DNA of 64,000 nucleotides from Chitinophagaceae bacterium UBA1953. GTDB lineage: Bacteria; Bacteroidota; Bacteroidia; Chitinophagales; Chitinophagaceae. A program made the position numbers and the translations under genes. Under the pieces are notes generated by a model. That model was given only the letters and a program-made list of their open reading frames with translations. It searched no databases and was not told where the DNA came from. The stretch is taken from assembly GCA_002336115.1 (NCBI GenBank), contig DDEN01000022.1, positions 186,001 through 250,000 on the forward strand. The letters run 5' to 3'. Below are positions 17,300-25,003 of the stretch, piece by piece; positions within the stretch are counted from its first letter, which is position 1, and each line of letters begins with the position of its first letter.

Positions 17300-18013
17300 T
17301 TGAATACGCATTATACTTATTTCCTCATTCACGCTGCTGCAATTACCGGCCCACTGTTGTTAAGCTTTGACAGTAAAGTTCATTTTTACAAAAAGTGGAA
17401 ATATGTTTTTCCTGCCATGCTTATCCCTGCACTTTTCTTTCTTGTATGGGATGAACTGTTTACACGAATAGGCGTATGGAGTTTTAATGAAAACTATATT
17501 ACAGGTTTTAAGATCGGATCGCTTCCGGTTGAAGAAATACTGTTTTTTGTTACGGTTCCTTACTGCTGTGTATTCGTATATGAGTGTATAAAAATATATT
17601 TTCCAAAGCTTACGCATCTGCAGGCAAACAAAGCCATTACGCTTTTTCTGCTGATTTTATTTCTTTCATCGGGGCTCATTCATTCAGATAAATACTATAC
17701 AGCTACAACTTTTCTTTTTAATGCTGCATTTCTTTTATTGTTTCTGATTTTCAGGAAATGGTTCGGCAGTTTTAATCTTGTTTTATTTTTAATCGCTTAT
17801 GCCATTTGCCTGATTCCTTTTTTTATTGTGAACGGATTTTTAACAGCCTTGCCCGTAGTACAATACAATGATGCTGAAAATATGGGCATCCGTATATTTT
17901 CTTTTTTACCATGGCCCATGCATAACATTCCTGTTGAAGATACTTTTTACGGCATGCTCCTCATTTTAATGAATGTGGTTTTGTATGAGAAACTGCGGAT
18001 GTTGTTGAAATAA
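17300..18013 (+). CDS. Two-domain lycopene cyclase (CrtYcd type)
   Basis: 237 residues from a TTG start, with about six to seven membrane segments. Two copies of the lycopene cyclase domain are visible through their acidic motifs, GSLPVEEILFF (about 75) and HNIPVEDTFYG (about 213). It forms beta-ionone rings on lycopene. Fused versions are known in Bacteroidota and archaea. It is the last gene of the operon; the next gene is convergent 2 bases away, with no evident terminator. Confidence 0.88.
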   Translation: MNTHYTYFLIHAAAITGPLLLSFDSKVHFYKKWKYVFPAMLIPALFFLVWDELFTRIGVWSFNENYITGFKIGSLPVEEILFFVTVPYCCVFVYECIKIYFPKLTHLQANKAITLFLLILFLSSGLIHSDKYYTATTFLFNAAFLLLFLIFRKWFGSFNLVLFLIAYAICLIPFFIVNGFLTALPVVQYNDAENMGIRIFSFLPWPMHNIPVEDTFYGMLLILMNVVLYEKLRMLLK

Positions 18014-18015
18014 TC

Positions 18016-18513
18016 CTACAACTTCAGGTACTCTTTTAATTTACCTTCTTTATCTGCTGCAATCAATTTCTTTAAATCTTTATCAAGCTTTACGTTGTTT
18101 GCCTCATTAGCAGCATATACAGCGAGTGCATGCATTGCCGCTAACTCAACTTCTTTTTTATCTTTTGCTTTGTCTTTATTTTCCATGCAGAATTTTACCA
18201 TTGCTGACATATAAACCGCCAAAAGAAAATCATCTTTCTTTCCCATTTTTGCAACTGCCCCTCCAAGTTCAAATGTATAATCAGGAGTAGCAGTCATCCA
18301 TTTTATAAGGAACGACATTGCTCCAAACCTGTTATTATTTGTTCCGTCAATTGCTGTGGTAAGAATATAGTTTGCAGCTTCCAATGCTTTGCTATCATAT
18401 GTACGGCATTGTTCAGCGGTTGTAATGTTAACATCTGCAAGTGAAGTGAAATCCTGCGCATAAATGTTACAGGTAATAAAAAGTGTTAAAAGGAGAGCTA
18501 TGGTCTTTTTCAT
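18016..18513 (-). CDS. Exported hypothetical protein
   Basis: 165 residues from the ATG at 18513, chosen because it begins a clean signal peptide (MKKTIALLLTLFITCNIYAQ). The mature part is alpha-helical and rich in Lys, Ala and Asp, with no motif that I recognise. It is convergent with the lycopene cyclase gene and lies 85 bases after the DUF6089-like gene on the same strand. Confidence 0.65.
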   Translation of the reverse strand: MKKTIALLLTLFITCNIYAQDFTSLADVNITTAEQCRTYDSKALEAANYILTTAIDGTNNNRFGAMSFLIKWMTATPDYTFELGGAVAKMGKKDDFLLAVYMSAMVKFCMENKDKAKDKKEVELAAMHALAVYAANEANNVKLDKDLKKLIAADKEGKLKEYLKL

Positions 18514-18598
18514 AAAAAACTTTTTTGAAAAAGTAAATCCTCCTTCCGATCTGACCAATAATTTCCGTCAGTTATTTATTGGTGTAAAATCAGGAAAA

Positions 18599-19483
18599 TC
18601 AAAAACCATCAACCCTTGTTCCCGGGCAACCAACTTTTTTCTGTTTTTTCATTGATGGTAATCCTGAAGTACGCTGGTACCAATCAACAAAAGGCCGCCA
18701 TATCAGCTTCAGTTGTATAAAGATATACGCATCTTTATTTTTTTCACTTCCTCTCACCGTACCGGCTGCAGGATATGAACCCGAACCTCTGTAAGCCATA
18801 TCAACTGCAAGTTGCCCTTTTGTTGCCAGCAACGTTGCTTCATCTACATATCGTGTACTTACATCATCAATATAATCGGTAAACGTTTTGCGGTAACCAA
18901 TTTCCAACCCTAACCGCAAATCTTCATTTAATAAATATTCAGCTCCAATTCCAAACGGCACAGCAAGCTGAGTTCGTTTATAAGCCTTCCTTCCCTGTAT
19001 GAATCCCTGCCCTTCTGTACTTAATGGCTGAAGTTTAACAAGGTTGCCTGCATTATCAAGAGCAGTTGGATCAAAATGAAAAACCGAAACTCCGGCAAAC
19101 ACATAAGGAGTCCACCATTTATAGTTGAGATTAAAAATATTATACTGCCCGCCAAATTCCCATTCAAACAACTTTGACCGGAAACTAAGGTTACGGTTCT
19201 TTAAAAACTGGTCTTTATTTTTGCTATCATCAGCCCTTAATGATCCGAGGCTGAGATTTGTGCGGAGTAAAAAATGTTCCGACAAATCGTACCTGGCACC
19301 AATGCTTCCAACAAACCGCATCTGCTTCATTGAAAAACTGTTTTGCTTTAAATCGCCCTGATAGTTTGCAAGACCTGCGCCAAAAGAAAGATGAAAGTTC
19401 TGTGCTGAAACAAATACAGGATAAAATGCAAGAAATAAGACAATTATTTTAATGAGATTCTTTATGGTTTTTGTCATAGTCAA
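18599..19483 (-). CDS. Outer-membrane beta-barrel protein, DUF6089-like
   Basis: 294 residues with a signal peptide ending VSAQ at about residue 28. The mature chain alternates Gly/aromatic strands (FGAGLANYQGDL, GSIGARYDLSEHFLLRTNL, VPFGIGAEYLLNEDLRLGLEIGYRKTFTDYIDDVS), the look of an 8-12 stranded barrel with the YIDDVS signature common in DUF6089. The function of the family is unknown. It ends in WRPFVDW plus a Lys-rich tail rather than a terminal Phe. Confidence 0.75.
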   Translation of the reverse strand: MTMTKTIKNLIKIIVLFLAFYPVFVSAQNFHLSFGAGLANYQGDLKQNSFSMKQMRFVGSIGARYDLSEHFLLRTNLSLGSLRADDSKNKDQFLKNRNLSFRSKLFEWEFGGQYNIFNLNYKWWTPYVFAGVSVFHFDPTALDNAGNLVKLQPLSTEGQGFIQGRKAYKRTQLAVPFGIGAEYLLNEDLRLGLEIGYRKTFTDYIDDVSTRYVDEATLLATKGQLAVDMAYRGSGSYPAAGTVRGSEKNKDAYIFIQLKLIWRPFVDWYQRTSGLPSMKKQKKVGCPGTRVDGF

Positions 19484-19581
19484 AAAAATCAGATAGTATA
19501 AACAGTTTACAATTCAGCCTAAACGAAAAAATAGCCCCGAAAGTATTTACAATTGCCCCGATTTCTATTTTATTTCTACAG

Positions 19582-19603
19582 CATCAAAGCTGTACTTTTG
19601 ATG
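19582..19603 (+). promoter_or_regulatory. Promoter with overlapping inverted repeat, Crp/Fnr gene
   Basis: TACTTTTG at 19593-19600 matches the -7 box and lies 17 bases before the ATG at 19618. The arms CATCAAA (19582-19588) and TTTGATG (19597-19603) form a perfect inverted repeat that covers the box, as an autorepression operator would. Confidence 0.5.
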
Positions 19604-19617
19604 TTTTATAACACGTT

Positions 19618-20193
19618 ATGTTTGAGCAACTGATCAAAAGCATACAGGATAAGGTACCGGCAACAGAAGAAGAACTGCAATTATGCAAACACTATTTTAC
19701 ACCCAAAAAAATCAGAAAAAAACAATTTCTGCTTCAGGAAGGTGATGTTTGTAACCGTTTAGCTTTTGTTGAAAAGGGGTCGCTTTATTCGTATTCAACC
19801 GATGCAAAAGGAACACAGCGTGTAATACAGTTTGCTTTTGAAGGATGGTGGATTTCTGATCTCTACAGCTTTTTTACAAAAGAACCTTCAAATTTAAACA
19901 TTGAAGCTCTGGAAGACTCAGAATTGCTGTTGCTTGATCATGAACAACATGATTATCTTTTAAAAAACATTCCCCAATACGAAACCTATACACGTCTTAT
20001 TTTACAAAATGCTTATGTAGCACTACAACGTCGCATTGAAGGAACAATTGGTTTAACTGCCGAAGAAAAGTACTCCCGGTTTTTAAACCAGTATTCCACC
20101 TGTTTAAACAGGGTTCCCCAGCATTTAATTGCATCTTATCTTGGCATTACTCCCGAAACGCTCAGCCGCATACGTAAACAAATGACCCGCTGA
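19618..20193 (+). CDS. Crp/Fnr family transcriptional regulator
   Basis: 191 residues. The cyclic-nucleotide-binding fold spans about 10-120 (KKQFLLQEGDVCNRLAFVEKGSLYSY) and a compact C-terminal helix-turn-helix ends VPQHLIASYLGITPETLSRIRKQ. No cysteine cluster of FNR is present, so oxygen sensing through iron-sulfur is unlikely. The downstream operon on the same strand has a TTGAC-N4-GTCAA palindrome right after this gene's stop, suggesting a direct target. Confidence 0.92.
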   Translation: MFEQLIKSIQDKVPATEEELQLCKHYFTPKKIRKKQFLLQEGDVCNRLAFVEKGSLYSYSTDAKGTQRVIQFAFEGWWISDLYSFFTKEPSNLNIEALEDSELLLLDHEQHDYLLKNIPQYETYTRLILQNAYVALQRRIEGTIGLTAEEKYSRFLNQYSTCLNRVPQHLIASYLGITPETLSRIRKQMTR

Positions 20194-20198
20194 CCCCG

Positions 20199-20212
20199 TT
20201 GACATTTGTCAA
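20199..20212. promoter_or_regulatory. Crp/Fnr-like palindrome TTGACATTTGTCAA
   Basis: A perfect palindrome with the FNR/CRP-like arrangement TTGAC-N4-GTCAA. Its centre is about 67 bases upstream of the start site expected from the -7 box at 20259, a spacing used by class I activators. Confidence 0.6.
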
Positions 20213-20258
20213 TGGAATTTCTTATCACATGTCATTGGAGCCACCCTTATTGTGAAGG

Positions 20259-20266
20259 TAGTTTTG
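20259..20266 (+). promoter_or_regulatory. Candidate -7 box TAGTTTTG
   Basis: TAGTTTTGC matches TAnnTTTG, 19 bases before the ATG at 20286, with ATTGG 20 bases upstream as a weak -33 element. Confidence 0.55.
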
Positions 20267-20285
20267 CATTATCAAATTAAAAGAT

Positions 20286-20948
20286 ATGCATGTAAAACAA
20301 ACAATCGCAATTATTGGAGCAGCAGGCAATATGGGGCAGGCGATCGCAAAAGCTCTTGCAAAAGAAGAGAACCGTTTGTTACTGTTTTCTTCCAATCAGC
20401 AAAAAGCGCAGTTAGTTGCCGAAGAAATTAAAAGCAAAAACGCAGCTATAGAAGTGGAAGGAACAGGTTGCCCTGTTGATGCAAGCTGGGAAGCAGACAT
20501 TATCATTCTTGCAGTTCCTTACCAGGCAGAAGCAGAAATAGCGAAAAAAATTGAAGACGTTGCACGGCAAAAAATTGTCATCAGTATTTCTAACCCGCTA
20601 AATGAAACTTTCGACGGGCTTGTAACACTGCCCGGCACAAGTGCAGGTGAAGAGTTGCAGAAAATATTGCCCGATTCAAAAGTAATAAAGGCATTTAACA
20701 CAACTTATGCAGTCAATTTTGTACAACCGCTTATTGATGGCAAACAAACCGATGCGTTTATTGCAGGCGATCACGCAACAGCATTAACTGTTGTTGAAGA
20801 GCTGGTTCGTTCTGCAGGTTTTAATCCAATTGTAGCCGGCCCGTTAAAAGTAAGCCAAACGTTGGAAAACATGCAACTGCTGCTTATACAGCTTACCATG
20901 AAATACAATTACAACTGGCATGCAGGCTGGAAAATCTTACACAATTAA
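20286..20948 (+). CDS. NADP-dependent oxidoreductase, F420 reductase-like
   Basis: 220 residues. The Rossmann motif IAIIGAAGNMGQAIAKAL is at the N-terminus, followed by ADIIILAVPYQAEAEIA and SNPLNE, then TSAGEELQKILPDSKVIKAFNT, which is the pattern of NADPH:F420 reductase-like proteins. Bacteroidota generally lack F420, so the true acceptor is unknown, perhaps a quinone or flavin. It is the first gene of the putative Crp/Fnr-controlled set and lies 33 bases before the YceI gene. Confidence 0.82.
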   Translation: MHVKQTIAIIGAAGNMGQAIAKALAKEENRLLLFSSNQQKAQLVAEEIKSKNAAIEVEGTGCPVDASWEADIIILAVPYQAEAEIAKKIEDVARQKIVISISNPLNETFDGLVTLPGTSAGEELQKILPDSKVIKAFNTTYAVNFVQPLIDGKQTDAFIAGDHATALTVVEELVRSAGFNPIVAGPLKVSQTLENMQLLLIQLTMKYNYNWHAGWKILHN

Positions 20949-20981
20949 TTCACCATTTATAATCAATCAAAAAAAACAACA

Positions 20982-21551
20982 ATGAAAAAAACGGCAATCA
21001 TTTTATCCCTGTTCTTTTTAGCAACAGCATTTACTACAGTATCAATCTGGAAAAACGACAAAGCGCATTCGCAACTGGCATTTACAGTTACACACCTTGG
21101 TGTATCTGATGTAAGCGGCACATTCAATGATTTTGATGTTACTGTTCAATCAGCAAAACCCGATTTCAGCGATGCTGTATTTACATTAACTGCAAAAGTT
21201 GCTTCAATTGATACCCGTGTTCAAATGAGAAACGACCATTTGAAAAGTGCAGATTTCTTTGATGCAGAAAAATATCCCGAACTGAGTTTCAAAAGCACTT
21301 CGTTAACAAAAGCAGGAAAAAATACATACAAACTTACAGGCGATTTAAGCATTCACGGTGTAACAAAACAGGTTACAATGAATCTTGTTTACAGGGGAGT
21401 TGTTGAAAACCCAATGAGTAAAAAACAAACAGCAGGATTTCAGTTAACCGGCACCATCAAACGTTCAGACTTTGGTGTTGGCCCCAAATTCCCTGCTCCG
21501 ATGGTGAGTGATGAAGTGCGTATTAAGGCCGATGGTGAGTTTGCGCAATAA
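20982..21551 (+). CDS. YceI family periplasmic protein
   Basis: 189 residues with a signal peptide (MKKTAIILSLFFLATAFTT). The lipocalin-like barrel shows WKNDKAHSQLAFTVTHLGVSD, RNDHLKSADFFDAEKYPELSFKS and GDLSIHGVTKQVTM, all standard for YceI. Members bind polyisoprenoid or related lipids in the periplasm. A 127-base gap with a 13-base inverted repeat separates it from the DoxX gene. Confidence 0.92.
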   Translation: MKKTAIILSLFFLATAFTTVSIWKNDKAHSQLAFTVTHLGVSDVSGTFNDFDVTVQSAKPDFSDAVFTLTAKVASIDTRVQMRNDHLKSADFFDAEKYPELSFKSTSLTKAGKNTYKLTGDLSIHGVTKQVTMNLVYRGVVENPMSKKQTAGFQLTGTIKRSDFGVGPKFPAPMVSDEVRIKADGEFAQ

Positions 21552-21588
21552 TTTTAAAAAAAAGCAATTGTAAAAAACATGAAATATT

Positions 21589-21638
21589 CATAAAAATTAT
21601 CGAGCTGATTTATACCAAAAGCGATGATAATTTTTATG
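21589..21638. repeat. 13-base inverted repeat between yceI and doxX genes
   Basis: Arms CATAAAAATTATC (21589-21601) and GATAATTTTTATG (21626-21638) are perfect complements around 24 bases. The stem is AT-rich, so it may be an operator or an mRNA processing hairpin rather than a terminator. Confidence 0.7.
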
Positions 21639-21678
21639 GATATATTATGGGCAATCAAAAACAACAACAAATTATCAC

Positions 21679-22122
21679 ATGAAAAAGTTATTTGATGTAC
21701 AGGTAAGTACTAAAAGTGTGGATGCAGCTATTTTAATTACAAGGGTTGCAGCAGCAGCTTTAATGCTTACACATGGCATTCCAAAACTCGCCGGGTTATT
21801 TTCTGATGGCCCGGTGCAGTTTCCCGGATTGTTTGGATTAAGCCCGGCAGTTTCATTAGGCTTAACTGTTTTTGCTGAAGTATTTTGTTCATTGTTTATA
21901 TTATTCGGTCTGGGAACAAGACTTGCAGTAATTCCATTAGCGATTACGATGCTGGTGGCAGTATTAATGATTCACAGTGCTGATCCGTTTATTAAAAAGG
22001 AGCCGGCGTTGCATTTTCTTTTACTGTATGTGATTTTATTTTTTACCGGTAGCGGAAGATATTCAATTGATTCATTGATTCAGAAAAAAGCATTATCGGC
22101 CGTTTACACAAACCGTTCATAA
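21679..22122 (+). CDS. DoxX family membrane protein
   Basis: 147 residues with four membrane segments. The first has ILITRVAAAALMLTHGIPKLAGLF, and PGLFGLSPAVSLGLTVFAEVFCSLFILFGLGTRLA follows, the DoxX/SURF4 pattern. DoxX proteins are quinone- or thiol-linked membrane proteins of oxidative defence. It is followed after 13 bases by the NAD(P)H-binding protein. Confidence 0.9.
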   Translation: MKKLFDVQVSTKSVDAAILITRVAAAALMLTHGIPKLAGLFSDGPVQFPGLFGLSPAVSLGLTVFAEVFCSLFILFGLGTRLAVIPLAITMLVAVLMIHSADPFIKKEPALHFLLLYVILFFTGSGRYSIDSLIQKKALSAVYTNRS

Positions 22123-22135
22123 AATATCAACTAAA

Positions 22136-22786
22136 ATGAAAATAGCATTAATTGGAGCCACAGGTTTTGTTGGCAACATTATTTTAAATGAATTAGTAAG
22201 CAGAAAACACTATGTAACTGCCATTTCACGCAATACAGAGAAATTACAAAGCTCTGATTTAGTACAGGTGGTTAAAGCAGATGCAACAAATGAGGAAGAA
22301 TTAATCAATGCAATAAAAGGAAATGATGCGGTAATTAGTGCATATAATGCAGGATGGACAAATCCTGACCTGTATAATGATTTTCTGGCTGGATCAAAAG
22401 CAATACAGGCGGCGGTTAAAAAATCGGGGGTTAAGCGCCTGCTTGTTGTAGGTGGCGCAGGAAGTTTGTATGTTGCAGATGGATTGCAGTTGGTTGATAC
22501 GCCACAATTCCCGGCAGAATGGAAACCAGGCGCACTGGCAGCAAGAGATTATCTGAATATAATTAAAGAAGAAAAAGAATTGGAATGGACGTTCCTAAGT
22601 CCGGCAATTGAAATGCACCATGGTACATCGGGCGTAAGAAAAGGCAACTATCGTAAAGGTTTGGAAAATCCTGTATTTGATGAAAACAACAGGAGTGTTA
22701 TTTCAGCAGAAGATATGGCTATTGCCATTGTGGATGAAATTGAACATCCGCAACATATCCGTGAAAGATTTACTGTAGCATATTAA
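22136..22786 (+). CDS. NAD(P)H-binding atypical short-chain dehydrogenase
   Basis: 216 residues. IALIGATGFVGNIILNELVSRKHYV is the NADP-binding Gly motif of the atypical SDR family. GNDAVISAYNAGW and RLLVVGGAGSLYVADG support this. Relatives include flavin reductase and azoreductase-like proteins. It lies between the DoxX and extradiol dioxygenase genes (13- and 19-base gaps), consistent with a redox-detoxification operon. Confidence 0.88.
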   Translation: MKIALIGATGFVGNIILNELVSRKHYVTAISRNTEKLQSSDLVQVVKADATNEEELINAIKGNDAVISAYNAGWTNPDLYNDFLAGSKAIQAAVKKSGVKRLLVVGGAGSLYVADGLQLVDTPQFPAEWKPGALAARDYLNIIKEEKELEWTFLSPAIEMHHGTSGVRKGNYRKGLENPVFDENNRSVISAEDMAIAIVDEIEHPQHIRERFTVAY

Positions 22787-22805
22787 ACCGTAAAAAGTTG
22801 TTTAT

Positions 22806-23687
22806 ATGCAACGGAAACAGTTTATAACAACATTATTAACAGGAGCAGCAGGTATGACAGGTTTAGCAGCATTTAATCGTTTTACTGATGATCTGAAAGA
22901 ACAGGATCAGTTAATGCCGGTTCTTTTCATCGGGCATGGTTCGCCTATGAATGGTATTGAGGATAATGAATTCAGCAAACGGTGGGCATCAATAGCGAAA
23001 GAAATTCCTACGCCTAAAGCTGTGCTTGTTGTATCTGCTCACTGGTTTACAAAAGGCACACGCATAACAGCCATGGACTTTCCTCAAACCATTCATGACT
23101 TTGGCGGATTTCCAAGAGAGTTATACGAAGTGCAATACCCGGCCCCTGGCAACCCTGCTCTTGCAAAAGAAACTTCTTCATTGCTTCATTCTGCTAATGT
23201 TGAACTGAATCATGATTGGGGACTGGATCATGGAGCATGGACTGTTGTACGGCATATGTATCCTAAAGCAGATATTCCTGTTTTGCAGTTGAGCATTGAT
23301 TACACAAAAGATCCTCAATGGCATTACAACCTTGCAAAAGAATTATATAGCTTAAGAAAAAAAGGAATACTGATTCTTGGCAGCGGAAACATGGTGCATA
23401 ACCTGCGTATGGTTGCATGGGATAAACTTGATGCACCGGAATACGGTTATGACTGGGCTTTGCACATGAACAGTAAATTCAAGGAACTGATTGGAAATAA
23501 CAACCACAAACAATTAATCAACTACGGCGCATTGGGAAAGGAAGCCCTGCTTTCAATTCCAACCCCTGAACATTACCTGCCATTGTTATATACGCTTGGT
23601 TTAAAAAACGAAAAGGAACCTGTTTCATTCTTCAATGACAAAGCCATTGGCGGCTCGTTGACAATGACTTCAGTAAAAGTTGGTTAG
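22806..23687 (+). CDS. ygiD: 4,5-DOPA dioxygenase extradiol (class III, YgiD-like)
   Basis: 293 residues. The class III extradiol signature is visible as VLFIGHGSPMNGIE, VVSAHWFTKG, HDFGGFPRELYEV and LDHGAWTVVRHMYP, providing the metal-binding His residues. An N-terminal extension (MQRKQFITTLLTGAAGMTGLAAFNRF) looks like an export signal but lacks a twin-arginine pair. Family members open catechol rings or act as zinc enzymes on DOPA-like substrates. It is 19 bases after the SDR gene. Confidence 0.88.
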   Translation: MQRKQFITTLLTGAAGMTGLAAFNRFTDDLKEQDQLMPVLFIGHGSPMNGIEDNEFSKRWASIAKEIPTPKAVLVVSAHWFTKGTRITAMDFPQTIHDFGGFPRELYEVQYPAPGNPALAKETSSLLHSANVELNHDWGLDHGAWTVVRHMYPKADIPVLQLSIDYTKDPQWHYNLAKELYSLRKKGILILGSGNMVHNLRMVAWDKLDAPEYGYDWALHMNSKFKELIGNNNHKQLINYGALGKEALLSIPTPEHYLPLLYTLGLKNEKEPVSFFNDKAIGGSLTMTSVKVG

Positions 23688-23861
23688 TTCTCTTCCGAAT
23701 GAATTTTAATGAAAATAAAATCTGTTTTTGATACAAATAGCAAAAACAACAAGCCTTAAAAAAATACTACTCATACTGTTTTTGATTGCTGAATATTGAA
23801 CCAATATAAGCACCTGCCATTATATAGTACGTTTTATTTTTAACTTTAAATATTTCACATT

Positions 23862-24461
23862 ATGACACAAAAAATTTCTGTCATGAGCCGGTTGTTATTA
23901 CTGGCTGTGACAAGTGCTGCTATTCTTTTCCTTGTTTCCTGTTCAGGAAACGGAACTTCGTCGGGCCTTCAGGCAAAAGTGGATGAGTTACAGAAAAAAG
24001 TGGATGAGTATGAATCAGCAGAGAAATTAACAAAAGAACGACTGATTCGTTTCGATTCACTTGATTTTGATTTTTACAGCGGGCAAAAATGGGATCAGTT
24101 TAATATCAGCCACGCCGATAATATCAAAGTTTATTATCCCGATGGAAGCACAAGCACTGGCTTAAATCCACAGCATATTGATTTGCTGAAACCAATGTTT
24201 GTTTTTGCACCTGATACAAAAATTAAAAATCATCCTGTTCGTTTTGGTAATGGCGACTGGACTGCAGTAATTGGTGAAATGGAAGGAACATTTTCGCAAC
24301 CGATGCCCATTGGCAATGGAAAAACAATTCCTCCTACCGGCAAAAAATTCAAACTTTCAATGGTTACAATTGGTCATTGGGGATCAGACGGAAAGATGAG
24401 CGAAGAATACCTGTTCTGGGACAACCAATCATTTATGAAGCAGATTGGGCTGGCACAATAA
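23862..24461 (+). CDS. Lipoprotein with SnoaL-like (NTF2-fold) domain
   Basis: 199 residues. The signal peptide ends in a lipobox (FLVSC, about residues 26-30), and a coiled coil follows (LQAKVDELQKKVDEYESAEKL). The rest (RFDSLDFDFYSGQKWDQFNISHADNIKVYYPDG ... EYLFWDNQSFMKQIGL, shown in pieces) resembles SnoaL/ester-cyclase folds. Function unknown. A 174-base gap separates it from the dioxygenase gene, so it may be transcribed on its own. Confidence 0.78.
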   Translation: MTQKISVMSRLLLLAVTSAAILFLVSCSGNGTSSGLQAKVDELQKKVDEYESAEKLTKERLIRFDSLDFDFYSGQKWDQFNISHADNIKVYYPDGSTSTGLNPQHIDLLKPMFVFAPDTKIKNHPVRFGNGDWTAVIGEMEGTFSQPMPIGNGKTIPPTGKKFKLSMVTIGHWGSDGKMSEEYLFWDNQSFMKQIGLAQ

Positions 24462-24483
24462 GTTTTTTTGTTTAACAACTGAA

Positions 24484-24509
24484 AGCATCTGCTATTGCAG
24501 GTGCTTTTT
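24484..24509 (+). terminator. Terminator after the SnoaL-like lipoprotein gene
   Basis: AGCATCTGC and GCAGGTGCT pair around TATT and are followed by TTTTT. One mismatch in the stem. Confidence 0.65.
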
Positions 24510-24576
24510 CATTGAAAGATTTTCAGAACCAATGACAAGAAAACAACCATACGTACAAGAGTACCTCCCTTTTTAG

Positions 24577-24921
24577 CTACTTTAAGAACTCTTCTCTGCA
24601 AGGTGTAAATACATCCACAAGTACTCCTTTTTCCAATGCCAGCACGCCATGTATAAGATCAGGAGCTACAAAAAAGCAATCGCCTTCCCTTAATATTTTT
24701 TTCTTACCGTCAATTGTTACTTCAAAACTTCCGCCAGCTACGTATGTATTCTGCCTGTGTACGTGATGATGAAGCGAACCGGTTGCACCCTGTTCAAACT
24801 TTACACACACCATCATTATCTCTGAATCAAAGCCAAGTATTTTGCGTTGCACACCATTATCAACTGTTTCCCATTGTATATTGTCTGCAGTTATAAAGGG
24901 TTTCCCTTCGTTTGCTTTCAT
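24577..24921 (-). CDS. Cupin domain protein
   Basis: 114 residues forming a single cupin barrel: GSLHHHVHRQNTYVAGGSFEV holds the first metal motif and GDCFFVAPDLIHGVLALEKG the second His. Stand-alone cupins of this size often act on or sense small sugars or pectin-derived units. It lies 82 bases downstream of the GH31 gene on the same strand, so it may be the last gene of the polysaccharide locus; the link is by position only. Confidence 0.88.
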   Translation of the reverse strand: MKANEGKPFITADNIQWETVDNGVQRKILGFDSEIMMVCVKFEQGATGSLHHHVHRQNTYVAGGSFEVTIDGKKKILREGDCFFVAPDLIHGVLALEKGVLVDVFTPCREEFLK

Positions 24922-25003
24922 ATCCTGCTGTATATTTTATAAAATTAGGCTTCTGTACAATTGAAATGCCGGGCAGTAGAAAGTTTTTTTGAAGTTTCAC
25001 TGC

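Noticed and set aside
23793..23807. ATATTG-AAC-CAATAT palindrome before the SnoaL-like lipoprotein gene
   Set aside because: Short and AT-rich; palindromes of this size are expected by chance in this base composition.
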